DNA of 64,000 nt from Klebsiella variicola (lineage in GTDB: Bacteria > Pseudomonadota > Gammaproteobacteria > Enterobacterales > Enterobacteriaceae), in contig NZ_CP010523.2 in NCBI RefSeq assembly GCF_000828055.2, forward strand, positions 4,960,001 through 5,024,000. Direction: 5' to 3'. How positions within the stretch are numbered: position 1 is the first letter of the stretch; each line of letters begins with the position of its first letter. This document shows, one piece after another, positions 17,210 through 26,270 of the stretch. A program made the translations under genes and the position numbers. The notes under the pieces are model-generated. The model did no database searches. It was given only the letters and a program-made list of their open reading frames with translations, and had not been told where the DNA came from.

Positions 17210-17304
17210 TGTTCAGCACCCCCACACGACGATTATTATTTCTCGCGCTGACGACGCTGGCTTCCGCGATGTGGCTGGCGAAGGATCGTCTGCCACTCTG
17301 GTAA
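17209..17304 (+). CDS. 31-residue hydrophobic peptide coupled to the upstream gene
   Basis: The ATG at 17209 overlaps the TAA of the 395-residue membrane protein (TAATG), and GAGGAG lies 8 bases before it, inside the upstream gene. The product is MFSTPTRRLLFLALTTLASA followed by MWLAKDRLPLW. It has a basic N-terminus, one hydrophobic segment (about residues 9-23) and a short tail, resembling a single-pass small membrane protein or a non-cleaved signal anchor. Start-stop overlap plus a well-placed Shine-Dalgarno is good evidence for translation. Function is unknown; a partner subunit of the upstream protein is a reasonable guess. Confidence 0.6.
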   Translation: MFSTPTRRLLFLALTTLASAMWLAKDRLPLW

Positions 17305-17309
17305 GGCAT

Positions 17310-17348
17310 GGAGCAGAAAAAACAACGCCACCCGAAGGTGGCGTTGTC
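17310..17348 (-). terminator. rho-independent terminator for tamA-tamB-ytfP
   Basis: AACGCCACC and GGTGGCGTT form a 9-bp stem with a CGAA loop. On the minus strand it is followed by GTTTTTTCT, a good terminator for the ytfP transcript that ends at 17353. Confidence 0.8.
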
Positions 17349-17352
17349 GTGG

Positions 17353-17697
17353 TTAGTACTGGTCGCGATCCAACCAGTTGCCGTTCGCTATCAACGTACA
17401 TCCCTCAACGGAACGTTGATACACATACATCCATGCGCTGCCGTAAGGCGTCTGAATGAGGTGGCGCGCATACTCGCCCCCCTTCGTGCGTAGCGCATCC
17501 AGTTCGGCCAGCGTCGATGCATCAATACGATAAACTTCACCATGTACTGTGCCTTCGCCGGGCACCGCGCCTGGATAGTGGCCCAGGCTGTACAGCTGAT
17601 AATCGTTGACACTATGAGCGCCCAGCCACTGGGCGTTGGTCATCCAGTGGCTGTTGCCTTGTTTGCGTCGTAAACTGCCGTAAACAAATATTCGCAT
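17353..17697 (-). CDS. ytfP: gamma-glutamylcyclotransferase family protein YtfP
   Basis: A 114-residue protein of the AIG2/GGCT fold. The N-terminal IFVYGSLRRKQGNSHWM (residues 3-19) is the typical YGSLR substrate loop. Length agrees with E. coli YtfP (113). The reaction in vivo is not established; a cyclotransferase acting on a gamma-glutamyl amine or peptide is the family expectation. The gene follows tamB by 2 bp, is the third gene of the tamA-tamB-ytfP operon, and ends at a terminator. Confidence 0.93.
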   Translation of the reverse strand: MRIFVYGSLRRKQGNSHWMTNAQWLGAHSVNDYQLYSLGHYPGAVPGEGTVHGEVYRIDASTLAELDALRTKGGEYARHLIQTPYGSAWMYVYQRSVEGCTLIANGNWLDRDQY

Positions 17698-17699
17698 TG

Positions 17700-20600
17700 C
17701 TAAAACTCAAACTGATAGAGCAAATCGAGCGCCTGGTCAATGCCAGACACCGCTTCCACATATAGCCTAGGCATCAGGCGATAACGTAAAGTCAGCGTCG
17801 CCAGGGAGTCGAAAATACCGACCCCATATTTTACCTGCAGACCCGGCAGTACATAGCCGCTGACCACCACCTGGGAAGAGTCGCCTACCCCTTCGGTGTC
17901 CAACGCCAAATTGCTTACGCCAAACGTCTCGCCGATTTTACCCACAACCTGACCACTTTGTGCAACCCCCATTCCAATAAGCATTGAGGTCATCGCGGCG
18001 CTATCGCTCTGTCCGCTGCTCAAACCCTGGCCGCGCAGCAGATAAGATAGCGCTTCCTGCTGGGACATCACCGGGTCAGAGAAGATCTCCGCTTTCGGCT
18101 GATCGGCGGAGCCGGTGACGCGAACGCCGGCGATCACATCGTCTTCGGTAGCATCCGGGTTACGAATCGCTTCGATATTCAGCAGCGGCTGGTCCGGCGG
18201 ACCGGAGAACAGCAGCTCCCCTTTGCGAACAATCAGATCCTGACCATAGGCGTGGAAGCGGCCGTCCGGAATATTGATCTGCCCGTTGAGGCCCAAGCCT
18301 TGCTTGTCCTGCGCCACTTTCAAATCACCGGTCAGACGCGCTTTCAGACCAAAGGCTTCCAGACGCACGTTGTTGCCGACGTGAATCGTCAGGTTGCTGT
18401 TGATCGGGATACCGGCGCTCTGCTGATTAATCGGCTTGAGGTTTTTATCCAGCATCACTTCATCAGAGGAGACGCCAACCGCGCTCTCTGGCACCTCGTT
18501 GACCACGATCCGCGCCCAGGGCACATCCACCTTGCCATCAAGGCTGAACAGGCTCGGCGTGGCGGTAAACACCACGTCCGGCGACACATCGAGACGCACC
18601 ATCGGCGGCACCGTGATCCGCACCCGGCTGCCCTTCGCCGCAATCTGCGCCCGCCAGTTATCGATCTGCGTCCAGTCGGCGTTGCCGCTGAGAGCGATTT
18701 GCCCCTGGCGGGTGTTCACCGTCCCCTGCAGGGTGGAGCGCGTGCCGTTGAAGTTCATCGCCAGCTGGCTCGGCTGCATATCAAACGGCATGAAGTTGCC
18801 ATCGATATCCACCCCGCTCAGCTGCATCTGGCCGAACAGCTGCGGGCTTTTCACGTTGCCGCCCAGACGCAGACGGGCGTTGAGCCTCCCCTCGGCTTTT
18901 TCGCCGCGAGCGAAAATCGGGTTGATCATCGCCAGCGAGAAGTTGCTGATATTGACGTTGCCGCCGAGATTACGCCGCCCCTGCGGGTCGGTGACCTGCA
19001 CCTGCCCATCCAGTTGACCATTGTTGGTCAGGCGGATAAGCCAGCCCAGCTCGGCGCGATTGTTATGCAGGTCGGCGCTGAGGTTCAGCGTATCGAATGC
19101 CACCGGCAGCGGCGCGTCGTTGACCACCTGGGTCACCTTGACGTTGCGCCCGCTGAGGGTCACTTTGCCCTGCGGCAGCCCCTCTTTGGTGGTGTCCCAG
19201 CTCACATCGGCATTACCGGTAAAGACGCCGCTGGCCTGGGTCGCCTCCGGCATAAACGGCTTAAGCATCGCCAGATCGAAGCGGTTGAGGTTCACTCGCG
19301 CCCGCCCGCTGGCGCCCGCGTCGATGGTCTGCGGGACGCAAAGCTCGGCGTTCGGGTTGGTCCAGCAGTGTGGCCCAATGCTGATTTTCTGCTCCTGGTT
19401 GCGGTAGTCCAGCGCAATGCTGCGCGTCAGCGCTACCGGCCCTACCGGCGTCTGGAAGCGGGTATCGCTCAGCGAGCCTCTCCAGCGTTCGGCCTGACGA
19501 TCGAAGCTGCCTGCCAGCGTCAGCTGGCCGGAAACCGGATCGCCCTGCACGCGCAGCCGCAGCTCATGCTGCTTCTCAGTACCTTTGGCATTGAGCTGCA
19601 CCAAACTGATATTGACCCCCGGCTGGCTAATGCGATCGACCCGCACATCCAGATTACCGCCAATCTGATCGGTGGATTTCACGTCCCCTTTGACGTTGAC
19701 CTGGGCGATCGTCAGTTCCTGCCAGCGCAGCGCCCGGGCGGTGATGTCGGCCAGAAGCTGCGGCGCATCGACAGTGCCGCGCACTTTCACCAGCCCCTTC
19801 GCCGTTCCGCCAAGCCCCGGCAATGCATTATCCAGATGCGGAGCATCGATAGTGGCGTCGAGGTTAAGATCCTTCACCCCCAGCTCACCTTTGATATCGG
19901 CGCTGTTCGGGCCTAACGCCAGGTGCAGGCCCGGGATTTTCCACTGCAGATAGCTGTTACCCTGCAGCGATCCCGAAACATCCACTTTGTTCTGCTTCAC
20001 GTTGCCGGTAATTTTCAGCTCCGGCACCGACATCTGCCAGCTGCCGCCGTACAGGCTGCCCTGGGTCTTGATCATGCCGTTGAGCTTCGACGGCCAGTCC
20101 GGCACCTCTTTGGCGGTGTTGATCCCATCGAGGGTCAGCTCGCCGCGCCAGCTGATCGCCTGCTGCCAGTCGAGGAGCGCCTTCAGCTCGGTTTTCCCTT
20201 CCAGGGCGTTGACCGTCAGCTTGTCGAGATTAATCTGCCGCTCATTGCCTTTGGCGTTGAGGGTGATTTTCGCCGGCGGCAGCGACTGGCCTTTCACCGC
20301 CGTAGAGAAGGCCAGCGCGTAGTCGGTCATTTTGCCGCTAAACTTCAGCTGGACGTCGTCGGCCTGGAACTGCTTCTCGCCGCTGAATGGCCAGGCGAGC
20401 TGCTTACTCTTCAGCTCCATATTGAGCGGCAGCCCGGCCTCCGCCAGCTGCGCATCCGCGCGCAGCGTGGCCGCGACCGGCCCGCTTAAGTCCACCCCGA
20501 CCTTAAGCGTTTTACGCACTTCGCCGCCCACCTTCAGCTGCACCTTCTCCCCTTTCATCGGGTCAACGTTCAGCGTTCCGGCGAGGGTAATGTCCACCGG

Positions 20601-21476
20601 CCAGTTATCCTGCAATTGCGCGTGGCCCGAGGCGCTGACCTTGCCCTGATCGGAGTCGATATCGAGGGCGTCGAGCTTCATCTGACCGTCGATACTGCTG
20701 ACTTTCAGCAGCAGGTTATAGACGGTGATGTCGGTATCGCCGGTCAGGCGTAGTTGTTCTCCGCGGAACGCCTGAATATTGAGGTTCAGCGGCAGATGGA
20801 CATCGGTCATTGCCGGCAGCACCGGCTGCGAGAAGAGGTCGGTCATCGTCTCGCCGAGCGGTTTTTCCTGCGGCTGCGGGTTGTCGATTTTCGGCTCGAC
20901 CACCTGCTCCTGCGCCACTTTCGCCACCTTCGGCAGGGCGATTAGCAGCCCCTGCAGCGAGGTCGGCGTCAGGGTCAGGTTTTTCTCCTGCCAGTTCAGG
21001 CCGGTGGAAAAATCGCGCACGGACACTACGGTATCGTCGATTTTGACGTTGACGTTATGCAGTGCGACGCGGCTGAGGGTGATCGGATAAGGGGTGGAGA
21101 GATTCAGCGGCCCGCTGTCTTCTTCCTCGACCGGCGCGGCGGGCGGCATCTTCTTCGTATCGACGGCGACGTAAATATCGCGCAGCGCGATGTCGTTTAC
21201 GCACAGGCTGCTGTCCCACAGGCAGCGCAACCGGACGCTGAGGTGAAACTGACCGGCGGTGACCGCCACCCCGGGCTGCTCGTAGCGGACATTATCGAGG
21301 GTTAAATCACGCCAGCCACCGGTGACTTTGCCGATATCCAGCCCCGGTACCCAGCGATCCGCCGCTTTGAACACCAGATGCAAGCCGGTGGTCGTCCCCA
21401 CCAGGAACCCGACGGTGCCCAGCAGGAGCACCAACACGATTAAGACGCCGAGGCTTATTTTCTTCCATAAACTCAT
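17700..21476 (-). CDS. tamB: translocation and assembly module subunit TamB
   Basis: A 1258-residue inner-membrane-anchored protein. An N-terminal helix (about residues 7-28, [19 protein letters not shown]) is followed by a very long repetitive beta-rich periplasmic region and the C-terminal DUF490/TamB domain ([11 protein letters not shown] near residue 1155). It spans the periplasm and works with TamA in outer-membrane protein assembly. It is also implicated, with YhdP and YdbH, in phospholipid transport to the outer membrane. The ATG overlaps the tamA stop by 4 bp (ATGA), so the two are translationally coupled. Long opposite-strand frames here are shadows. Confidence 0.97.
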   Translation of the reverse strand: MSLWKKISLGVLIVLVLLLGTVGFLVGTTTGLHLVFKAADRWVPGLDIGKVTGGWRDLTLDNVRYEQPGVAVTAGQFHLSVRLRCLWDSSLCVNDIALRDIYVAVDTKKMPPAAPVEEEDSGPLNLSTPYPITLSRVALHNVNVKIDDTVVSVRDFSTGLNWQEKNLTLTPTSLQGLLIALPKVAKVAQEQVVEPKIDNPQPQEKPLGETMTDLFSQPVLPAMTDVHLPLNLNIQAFRGEQLRLTGDTDITVYNLLLKVSSIDGQMKLDALDIDSDQGKVSASGHAQLQDNWPVDITLAGTLNVDPMKGEKVQLKVGGEVRKTLKVGVDLSGPVAATLRADAQLAEAGLPLNMELKSKQLAWPFSGEKQFQADDVQLKFSGKMTDYALAFSTAVKGQSLPPAKITLNAKGNERQINLDKLTVNALEGKTELKALLDWQQAISWRGELTLDGINTAKEVPDWPSKLNGMIKTQGSLYGGSWQMSVPELKITGNVKQNKVDVSGSLQGNSYLQWKIPGLHLALGPNSADIKGELGVKDLNLDATIDAPHLDNALPGLGGTAKGLVKVRGTVDAPQLLADITARALRWQELTIAQVNVKGDVKSTDQIGGNLDVRVDRISQPGVNISLVQLNAKGTEKQHELRLRVQGDPVSGQLTLAGSFDRQAERWRGSLSDTRFQTPVGPVALTRSIALDYRNQEQKISIGPHCWTNPNAELCVPQTIDAGASGRARVNLNRFDLAMLKPFMPEATQASGVFTGNADVSWDTTKEGLPQGKVTLSGRNVKVTQVVNDAPLPVAFDTLNLSADLHNNRAELGWLIRLTNNGQLDGQVQVTDPQGRRNLGGNVNISNFSLAMINPIFARGEKAEGRLNARLRLGGNVKSPQLFGQMQLSGVDIDGNFMPFDMQPSQLAMNFNGTRSTLQGTVNTRQGQIALSGNADWTQIDNWRAQIAAKGSRVRITVPPMVRLDVSPDVVFTATPSLFSLDGKVDVPWARIVVNEVPESAVGVSSDEVMLDKNLKPINQQSAGIPINSNLTIHVGNNVRLEAFGLKARLTGDLKVAQDKQGLGLNGQINIPDGRFHAYGQDLIVRKGELLFSGPPDQPLLNIEAIRNPDATEDDVIAGVRVTGSADQPKAEIFSDPVMSQQEALSYLLRGQGLSSGQSDSAAMTSMLIGMGVAQSGQVVGKIGETFGVSNLALDTEGVGDSSQVVVSGYVLPGLQVKYGVGIFDSLATLTLRYRLMPRLYVEAVSGIDQALDLLYQFEF

Positions 21477-23206
21477 AATTCAGGCCCCAGACCGATGTAA
21501 AACTGTAAACCATGCTCTTCTTTGTCGCCGATCGGCCGGGCGATATCCAGCTTGATCGGCCCCACCGGCGACTGCCAGCGCACGCCCACCCCGGCGCCGG
21601 TTTTGAAATCGCTCTCGCGAATATCGCTGACCGCTTCGCCGCTATCGACAAACACGGCGCCCCACCATTTACCACTGACGTTGTACTGATACTCCAGCGA
21701 GCCGGTCGCCAGCTTCGAGGCCCCGATCAGCTTGCCGTCATCGTCCTTCGGCGAGATAGATTTGTATTTATAGCCGCGAATACTGCGGTCGCCCCCGGCG
21801 AAAAAGCGCAGATCCGGCGGCACCTTGTCAAAGTTATCCGCTTCGATCCAGCCAAGGTTGCCGCGCACCACAAAGCGGTGGCGGTCATAGAGGGTACGGA
21901 TCCAGACGTCCTGGGCCTGCATCACGATGAAGTTGATGTCCGAGCCCCACATGGTGTTGGAGTAGTCCACGGAGTAGCGCTGTGAATCGCCCCAGGTGGG
22001 CATCAGACCGCCGCGAGAGCGAGTGCGGTTCACCGAGACCCCAGGGTAAATCAGCATGGTGGTGTTGGTGACGTTCGCCTGGGTAAAGTGGTCCAGGCTC
22101 CAGCGCAGGTTGATCGCCCGCTGCCAGCCGCTCGACATCTCCCAGAAACGCGATACCCCAAGCGTGGTGGAGTCGGCCTGGGTGTCATTAAGATCGGTGC
22201 GCTTAAAGCCGCCCTGCATCAGATAGTACTGCTCGAGCGGGCTCTTCAACAGCGGGACTTTATAGGTAAAGTCGAACTGCTGCTCCGGAGCGGAGAGGCT
22301 GACGCTGGAGGTCAGGCTGTGGCCATACGAGTTCATCCACGGTTTTTTCCACGTGGCTTTCACGCGCGGCCCGACATCGGTTGAAAAACCAACCCCGGTT
22401 TCCACGGTGTTCTCTTTGCGTGGCGAAACAACGCCCTGCAGAGGCAGCACCTTGGTTTTCCGTGACTTAGCGAAATCAGGCGCCACCACGACTGAACTGA
22501 ACCAGCCGGTCGCCGCCAGGCGGCGGTTTAGCTCGGCCAGATCCTGCGAGGTGTAGTAGTCGCCCTCTTTAAACGGCACGAGGTTTTGCAGGTATTCATC
22601 GCGAATTTGCGATCCGGAGAAGGTGACGTGACCAAAGCGATAGCGCTCGCCGCTGTCGTAATCGATATCCCAGAACGCCTGGTGGCGGTCAAGGGAGACC
22701 CCGAGCTGGCTTTTGTTGAACTCGCTGTCAAAGTAGCCTTTGCGCAGGGCGACGCGGGTCAACGAGCTCTTGAAACCGTCATAATCGCCATGGTTCAGCA
22801 CCGTCCCGATGGCCGGACGCGTTTTTAGCAGCGCCAGATAGTCGCTATCGGTACGGGCGCCGCCGCGCAGAATGACCTCGGTTCCACCAATGCGCACCGG
22901 TTCACCCGGGGTCACTTTGGCGATCAGCACCTGACGCCCCCTTTTCGGCGGCGGACGTAAATCAAATTCAATCGTCGGCTCGTAATAACCCAGCGCTTTC
23001 AGACCTTCGCGAATGGCGTCATCGACGCGCGCGCGAAAGCGACGATCCGGCGTGACCTCATCACTCTGGATGGTGGAAAGCTGGGCGCGAACGTTTCTCT
23101 CCAGCTCCCCGGATAATCCCTCAACCTGCAAACGCACATTCGCTGCGCTGGCGACCCCGCTGACCAGCAAAAGGCTGGTGATACATAACTGGCGGATTTT
23201 TAGCAC
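21473..23206 (-). CDS. tamA: outer-membrane assembly module subunit TamA
   Basis: A 577-residue Omp85-family protein with a signal peptide ([20 protein letters not shown], cleavage about residue 21). Three POTRA domains (about 22-265) precede a 16-strand beta-barrel. The Omp85 signature is seen as [20 protein letters not shown] (about residues 468-487), and the protein ends in [11 protein letters not shown], giving the C-terminal aromatic strand. It partners TamB. It is the first gene of the operon and is divergent from msrA across about 208 bp. Confidence 0.97.
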   Translation of the reverse strand: MLKIRQLCITSLLLVSGVASAANVRLQVEGLSGELERNVRAQLSTIQSDEVTPDRRFRARVDDAIREGLKALGYYEPTIEFDLRPPPKRGRQVLIAKVTPGEPVRIGGTEVILRGGARTDSDYLALLKTRPAIGTVLNHGDYDGFKSSLTRVALRKGYFDSEFNKSQLGVSLDRHQAFWDIDYDSGERYRFGHVTFSGSQIRDEYLQNLVPFKEGDYYTSQDLAELNRRLAATGWFSSVVVAPDFAKSRKTKVLPLQGVVSPRKENTVETGVGFSTDVGPRVKATWKKPWMNSYGHSLTSSVSLSAPEQQFDFTYKVPLLKSPLEQYYLMQGGFKRTDLNDTQADSTTLGVSRFWEMSSGWQRAINLRWSLDHFTQANVTNTTMLIYPGVSVNRTRSRGGLMPTWGDSQRYSVDYSNTMWGSDINFIVMQAQDVWIRTLYDRHRFVVRGNLGWIEADNFDKVPPDLRFFAGGDRSIRGYKYKSISPKDDDGKLIGASKLATGSLEYQYNVSGKWWGAVFVDSGEAVSDIRESDFKTGAGVGVRWQSPVGPIKLDIARPIGDKEEHGLQFYIGLGPEL

Positions 23207-23414
23207 ATTTTCTCCTGAATCTCCCTGTTTCCCCCTACAGGAAACACTGGCGCCGCTCCACGGCTTAACAAAACCCTAACAACCAGGGTTGAAAAAGTGG
23301 CAATAACCCAAATAATTCTTATGTATTAATCTAGACGTATTACGCGTGTTTATTGTGTTAAAAGACACGCTTCGTTACAACCTTAACGACGATTTCTGTA
23401 TTGAGAGGCCAACC

Positions 23415-24050
23415 GTGAGTCTATTTGATAAAACGCATCTTGTCGCCCAGGCGGATGCGCTGCCTGGACGCAATACCCCCATGCCAGTGGCGACGCTCCA
23501 CGCAGTTAACGGCCACTCGATGACCAACGTCCCGGCGGGGATGGAAGTGGCGCTGTTCGCCATGGGCTGCTTCTGGGGAGTGGAGCGCCTGTTCTGGCAA
23601 TTGCCGGGGGTTTACAGCACCGCCGCAGGCTATACCGGCGGCTATACGCCAAATCCGACCTATCGCGAAGTGTGCAGCGGCCAGACCGGTCACGCGGAAG
23701 CAGTGCGCGTGGTTTACGATCCGCAGGTGATTAGCTATGAGCAGTTATTACAGGTGTTCTGGGAAAATCACGATCCGGCGCAGGGCATGCGACAGGGCAA
23801 CGACCACGGTACCCAGTACCGTTCGGCGATTTACCCGCTGACGCCGGAACAAACGGCAGCGGCAAAGGCCAGCCTCGCCCGCTTCCAGGCGGCGATGAAC
23901 GACGCGCACGATACTCGCCACATCACTACCGAGATCGCTACCGCCAAACCCTTCTACTATGCCGAAGACGATCATCAGCAGTATCTGTATAAAAACCCGC
24001 ACGGCTATTGCGGCATCGGCGGCATCGGCGTGTGCCTGCCGCCTCAGTAA
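23415..24050 (+). CDS. msrA: peptide-methionine (S)-S-oxide reductase
   Basis: A 211-residue enzyme that repairs methionine-S-sulfoxide in proteins and free methionine. The catalytic GCFWG is at residues 51-55 with Cys52. Resolving Cys199 and Cys207 lie in the C-terminal [11 protein letters not shown] motif. I chose the GTG at 23415 (MSLFDKTHL) because it matches the family N-terminus and the E. coli length; the frame extends upstream without homology. It is divergent from tamA. Downstream begins an accessory segment absent from E. coli. Confidence 0.96.
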   Translation: MSLFDKTHLVAQADALPGRNTPMPVATLHAVNGHSMTNVPAGMEVALFAMGCFWGVERLFWQLPGVYSTAAGYTGGYTPNPTYREVCSGQTGHAEAVRVVYDPQVISYEQLLQVFWENHDPAQGMRQGNDHGTQYRSAIYPLTPEQTAAAKASLARFQAAMNDAHDTRHITTEIATAKPFYYAEDDHQQYLYKNPHGYCGIGGIGVCLPPQ

Positions 24051-24080
24051 CAACCCGATTGCGCTATCGGGGAGTGGTGG

Positions 24081-24752
24081 TTAATCAGAAAAGACCGGGC
24101 CCGCAGGGAAGTGGGCCAGAAATGCCGTCACGGTTAACCATTCACGTAATGACGGAAACGTCATCTCTTTCTCTGCCAATGCCCGATCGAAAGCGATTAG
24201 CGAATCGATGCCTGCCGTTCCGAACACGCCCCCGGCCCATAGTATTCTTTGCGCCTGGTCCCGCGCCCAGCCACTCTCGCTACGCCAGGCAAGGATATGC
24301 AGCAGAGCCTGTAATAAAGAGGCGACGTGGGTGCGCTGCTCTTTCACCAGCCGGCGGTAAACAGGCAGAGCAACACTTCTTATAATGTCGATACTCTCCC
24401 ATACCGTCTCGTCTTTCAGCAGCCTCCCGGCCTCTTCGCACAGACGATTATGGGTAATAACCTCTTTTTTCTCGATGGTCTTCCCGGCAGCAATCACCAT
24501 CCCACCCAGCAAATAGAGCGACTCTGGCAATAATGGCAAAACAACCCGCCGTTCTCTGGCAAGCTGCTGTCCGGCATAAAGGCAGTTAACCACTGTTTTT
24601 TGGACGTTGTATGGCTCGCTGTGGCTATCGAGGAGGTGTAACTCAGGTACCAGGTGATTCACTAAATCCACCGCCTGGACAGAGTGAAGAATAATGCTGC
24701 TCTGTTCGGAGGTCTGTATTCTCTGCACATCCAGTAAAACAGTCTCTTCCAT
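24081..24752 (-). CDS. unknown protein, last gene of the Nramp/DapA-like operon
   Basis: A 223-residue, mostly helical, Leu-rich protein with no signal peptide or membrane helix, hence cytoplasmic. I do not recognise the family. Features are an N-terminal LLDVQRIQTSEQSS segment, a Gly-containing LLGGMVIAAGK segment near residue 85, and the C-terminal FGTAGIDSLIAFDRAL near residue 180. A distant similarity to triphosphoribosyl-dephospho-CoA synthase-like helical proteins crossed my mind but I see no conserved motif to support it. It follows a 29-residue ORF by one base on the same strand and is probably co-transcribed with the Nramp gene. Confidence 0.7.
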   Translation of the reverse strand: MEETVLLDVQRIQTSEQSSIILHSVQAVDLVNHLVPELHLLDSHSEPYNVQKTVVNCLYAGQQLARERRVVLPLLPESLYLLGGMVIAAGKTIEKKEVITHNRLCEEAGRLLKDETVWESIDIIRSVALPVYRRLVKEQRTHVASLLQALLHILAWRSESGWARDQAQRILWAGGVFGTAGIDSLIAFDRALAEKEMTFPSLREWLTVTAFLAHFPAGPVFSD

Positions 24753-24753
24753 T

Positions 24754-24843
24754 TTATTTTCCCTCTGTTATACGTACTTGCACAACGCCCATGCCGGGAC
24801 GCATCTGATTCCAGCCTTCGCTTAATCGCGCAGCATCAGTCAT
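24754..24843 (-). CDS. possible 29-residue small protein between the Nramp gene and the 223-residue gene
   Basis: The ATG at 24843 lies 8 bases after the TGA of the Nramp gene, with GAGGTGGGG overlapping that stop as a Shine-Dalgarno. The frame encodes MTDAARLSEGWNQMRPGMGV followed by VQVRITEGK. Its TAA ends one base before the ATG of the 223-residue gene. The tight packing on both sides argues for a real coding step or at least a translational coupling leader. It has no hydrophobic segment. Function is unknown; a chance ORF in a short gap cannot be excluded. Confidence 0.45.
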   Translation of the reverse strand: MTDAARLSEGWNQMRPGMGVVQVRITEGK

Positions 24844-24851
24844 ACCCCACC

Positions 24852-26141
24852 TCAAAACAGGGGTGAAAGAGAGGACATAAACTTAGGTAAGGTATTTATC
24901 AGCGCAACGAGAGTGAGCAACAAACAAAAGAGATAGCTGATCGCCATGCATATTTGTAATAACCGTGGCGCCTTGTATCCTTTATTAATATCCTTTCGCC
25001 ACAGCAGCAGGCAAATAAACAAGCCGGCGACCGGCGTGGATACCGCCGTTGCCACATTCGCTAAGTAAATTAACTGCACCGGCGAACCGCCAAAGCTAAA
25101 GCAGATTAACCCCGCCACCACCAGCACCACCATGGATCCCCACTGGACCGCTTTACTCTCCAGCGCGGTAGATTTATTGAAGCCGGAATTGAGCAGCACA
25201 ACCCCACGCTGAGTATTCCCCAGTAGAGATGAGAAACCCGCCCCCAATAGGGCGACACCCATAATGTATTTTGCCGCCCGTCCCATACTGGGCGTTAACA
25301 AATCGGCCAGCTGCGTCGGCGTATTGATTGATATCCCTTGCGGAAAAAGGACGATGGCCCCCACCAGAATAATCGCCCCGCTGATCAGCAGCACACCGAT
25401 AATATGGGCGACGGTATCCGCCACCATCACGCCATTAAAGAGGTCATCTTTTTTCCATTTTTTCTCTTTGCCAAGGTAAGTGCCGTAGATCCCGGTCGTC
25501 AGGGAGGCATTGGTACTGATAAAGCCCAGGGCGGTGACTAAACTCCCCGCAGGAAACATCCAATGCGTTAACCCTTCGCCACTGGCTTTCCAGTCTGGTC
25601 CCCCCGTCCCTACCAGGGTAATATAAAAAGCGATAATCATTGCCACAATACAAATAGTGATCCCTTTTTCGACTTTGGAATAAACGCCTTTAGAGAAATA
25701 GCAATAGATCATCACCGCAATCATAATTAACGCACCGAGTTTCCAGTCAATGCCGAAAACCAGGTTCATGCCGGCCCCGGTACCCGAGATATTCCCCATG
25801 GTAAAAAAAAGACAGGCTAAAAAAGTAGCCACCCCCACAAACCCCGAGGCGACTTTACCGTAATAGTGACGTATCGCCTCGATTGACGGCATTCCGGTGA
25901 GCATCGAGATACGATAGGTCGTCAACATAAACGTGATCCCCATAAAGGCAATGGGGATCAGCAGCCATAACAAAGAGTAGCCATAGTCCGCCCCTAACAT
26001 CGACGCGGTGGTGATAGCGCCGGGACCGACAACGACCCCGGTAAGAACAATACCCGGACCAATACGGCGAATTAATTGAGAGAAGGGAAGTTTTTCTATT
26101 TGTGCGGGTACAGTGGAAGATGTTTTTTCTAAATTATTCAT
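24852..26141 (-). CDS. Nramp-fold transporter lacking canonical metal-binding motifs
   Basis: A 429-residue integral membrane protein with about 11 helices, recognisable as Nramp family. Canonical Nramp metal transporters have DPGN in helix 1 and MPH in helix 6. Here helix 1 reads GPGAITTAS (residues 39-47) and helix 6 reads FISTNASLT (207-215), so Asp, Met and His are all missing. This places it outside the Mn/Fe group, and a different substrate is likely. Its partners are a DapA-like aldolase, a LacI regulator and a KdgM porin, which suggests an organic acid or sugar acid. It is preceded by a hairpin at 26226-26252 and followed by a small ORF. Confidence 0.8.
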   Translation of the reverse strand: MNNLEKTSSTVPAQIEKLPFSQLIRRIGPGIVLTGVVVGPGAITTASMLGADYGYSLLWLLIPIAFMGITFMLTTYRISMLTGMPSIEAIRHYYGKVASGFVGVATFLACLFFTMGNISGTGAGMNLVFGIDWKLGALIMIAVMIYCYFSKGVYSKVEKGITICIVAMIIAFYITLVGTGGPDWKASGEGLTHWMFPAGSLVTALGFISTNASLTTGIYGTYLGKEKKWKKDDLFNGVMVADTVAHIIGVLLISGAIILVGAIVLFPQGISINTPTQLADLLTPSMGRAAKYIMGVALLGAGFSSLLGNTQRGVVLLNSGFNKSTALESKAVQWGSMVVLVVAGLICFSFGGSPVQLIYLANVATAVSTPVAGLFICLLLWRKDINKGYKAPRLLQICMAISYLFCLLLTLVALINTLPKFMSSLSPLF

Positions 26142-26225
26142 GACAGCCTCATTATATTATCTTTACAGAATATTATATGGCCAACCTTATATATTGAATA
26201 AAACCGGATAGTCCCTGGTAAAACC

Positions 26226-26252
26226 AACCCGTATTCATGAAGAATACGGGTT
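26226..26252 (-). terminator. hairpin between the DapA-like and Nramp genes
   Basis: A perfect 11-bp stem (AACCCGTATTC with GAATACGGGTT) and a 5-base loop. On the minus strand GGTTTTACC follows. It is a partial terminator or attenuator, reducing expression of the transporter relative to the enzyme, or it separates two transcripts. Confidence 0.6.
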
Positions 26253-26270
26253 TAACATACAAATAATGAA

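Noticed and set aside
18252-19916. 554-codon open frame on the plus strand inside tamB
   Set aside because: It lies wholly opposite a clear TamB gene, has an arginine- and histidine-rich composition typical of reverse-strand shadows in GC-rich DNA, and shows no domain.
24852-26141. Manganese transporter MntH
   Set aside because: The DPGN and MPH metal-binding motifs are missing and the context is catabolic.
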